Source of the DNA: Paenibacillus silvae
GTDB taxonomy: Bacteria; Bacillota; Bacilli; Paenibacillales; Paenibacillaceae
Direction of reading: 5' to 3'
Length of the DNA: 64,000 nt
Assembly (NCBI RefSeq): GCF_014639235.1
Contig: NZ_BMFU01000012.1
Coordinates: forward strand, 62,001-126,000
Under the pieces are notes generated by a model. It was given only the letters and a program-made list of their open reading frames with translations, did not search any database and was not told the DNA's origin. Each line of letters starts with the position of its first letter. Within the stretch, counting starts at the first letter, position 1. Below, one piece after another: positions 63,256 through 64,000 of the stretch. A program made the translations under genes and the position numbers.

Positions 63256-64000
63256 TCACTCATCGGCTGCCTTTGGGTCTTTCTTCATCCGACGGTAATC
63301 CCCAGGTGTAATGCCCGTGACTCTTTTGAATACACGTCCAAGTGTAATGCCGTTCGCGTAACCAACCTTCAAAGCGATATCTTGTAATGAATAGTCTGTA
63401 TTAAGCAGCAGCTTCTCCGTTTCTTTCATTCTCAATTCAGTCACAAAGTCAACAAACTTCATATTAAACTCGGTTTTAAACAGATAGCTGGCATGTTTGC
63501 CTGATATCTGAAACCGATCACTTAGATGCTTCAGAGACAGATCCGGATTGGTGAACTGCTCCTCGATATAATTTTTCATCTCGTTAACCATGGCCTTGTA
63601 GCTCTTTGTTTCAGTAACAGCGACGTACGTTCGGAACAAGTCGGTCAGACTGTCAAACAGCAGTACCTTCACCTCTTCTAACGATTCCGCCTCTTCCATA
63701 GCAACCAGCCAATTGTTGATGTTGTCCTCGGACAGTTCTCTCTGTAGACCTTCTGACATCATGGAGACTTCCCGACTGAGCATCTGCAGCATGGCCTGAA
63801 TCAGGGAACGAATTTCATCATCCGGCAGTTTATTACGCTCGAATTCATTAAAGATATCCTCAAGCTGCTCTCTCCACTGTCCACTCGACATTCTGAACCG
63901 TTTAACAAAGTCTGCAATCATCTGCAAATACGTATAGGTTTCCAGCAGCGGATGCTGCATTTCACTTGTCTCTGCTTCACCTACATCACCATTCATCAGC
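63256..64000 (-). CDS. AraC/YesN-type regulator (C-terminal part)
   Basis: Frame is open to the window edge, so only the last ~248 residues are seen. The C-terminal 100 residues are two AraC helix-turn-helices (LSLKHLSDRFQISGKHASYL, YSLQDIALKVGYANGITLGR, then FKRVTGITPGDYRRM). The upstream part is helical, like the sensor linker of large membrane-bound AraC regulators that sit before Lpl-type ABC operons in Paenibacillus. Likely activates the operon at 62751-56351. Confidence 0.88.
   Translation of the reverse strand, partial: LMNGDVGEAETSEMQHPLLETYTYLQMIADFVKRFRMSSGQWREQLEDIFNEFERNKLPDDEIRSLIQAMLQMLSREVSMMSEGLQRELSEDNINNWLVAMEEAESLEEVKVLLFDSLTDLFRTYVAVTETKSYKAMVNEMKNYIEEQFTNPDLSLKHLSDRFQISGKHASYLFKTEFNMKFVDFVTELRMKETEKLLLNTDYSLQDIALKVGYANGITLGRVFKRVTGITPGDYRRMKKDPKAADE

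Overview
The window looks like a chromosomal segment of a Paenibacillus-type Firmicute. The grounds are the glycolytic operon order cggR-gap-pgk-tpiA-gpmI-eno, the block rapZ-yvcK-whiA-HPr/Crh, a CtsR-controlled clpP, a tmRNA whose tag reads GKQQTNYAFAA, and an LplABC-style sugar ABC operon next to an AraC/YesN-type regulator. Nearly all housekeeping genes are on the minus strand.

Layout. (1) 1-4707: a class II lanthipeptide locus with the N-terminus of a C39-peptidase ABC exporter (LanT), LanM, a 59-aa precursor that resembles the beta peptide of two-component lantibiotics, a LuxR-type regulator and a small ORF translationally coupled to it. (2) 5071-30610: an AT-rich genomic island inserted at the 3' end of ssrA (tmRNA). 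It is bounded by a perfect 103-bp direct repeat of the ssrA 3' end, and a third, degenerate ssrA-like segment at 8238-8288 suggests a composite. Cargo in order: a two-gene cassette of unknown function (possible PD-(D/E)xK-like protein plus an HExxH protein), a TIR-like effector with a TerY-type vWA / PP2C / Ser-Thr kinase triad, an uncharacterised 250-aa protein, a YgjP-type metallopeptidase, a complete type I restriction-modification system (hsdM-hsdS-hsdR), a secreted protein, XRE regulators, a RadC-like protein, a group-II-intron-type reverse transcriptase, an HTH/unknown gene pair and two serine recombinases next to intact ssrA. (3) 30512-35875: trans-translation and RNA-decay block ssrA, smpB, rnr, secG. 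(4) 36052-43516: glycolytic genes with cggR, its operator and promoter. (5) 43856-44932: tRNA-Arg(CCG) and clpP with a CtsR box. (6) 45009-47812: two secreted proteins and an HPr/Crh protein. (7) 47916-56148: whiA, yvcK, rapZ, a ROK glucokinase, an AI-2E-family permease, trxB and a TPR-HTH protein. (8) 56351-64000: a carbohydrate operon with a predicted (alpha/alpha)-barrel enzyme, a sugar isomerase/epimerase, two permeases, a binding lipoprotein, a candidate cre-overlapped promoter and a truncated AraC regulator.

The most interesting part is the island. It reads as a defence island: restriction-modification, a phosphorylation-switch triad next to a predicted NAD-targeting TIR-like effector, and a separate two-gene cassette I cannot match to a named system. 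Family assignments rest on motifs read by eye; no database search was possible.
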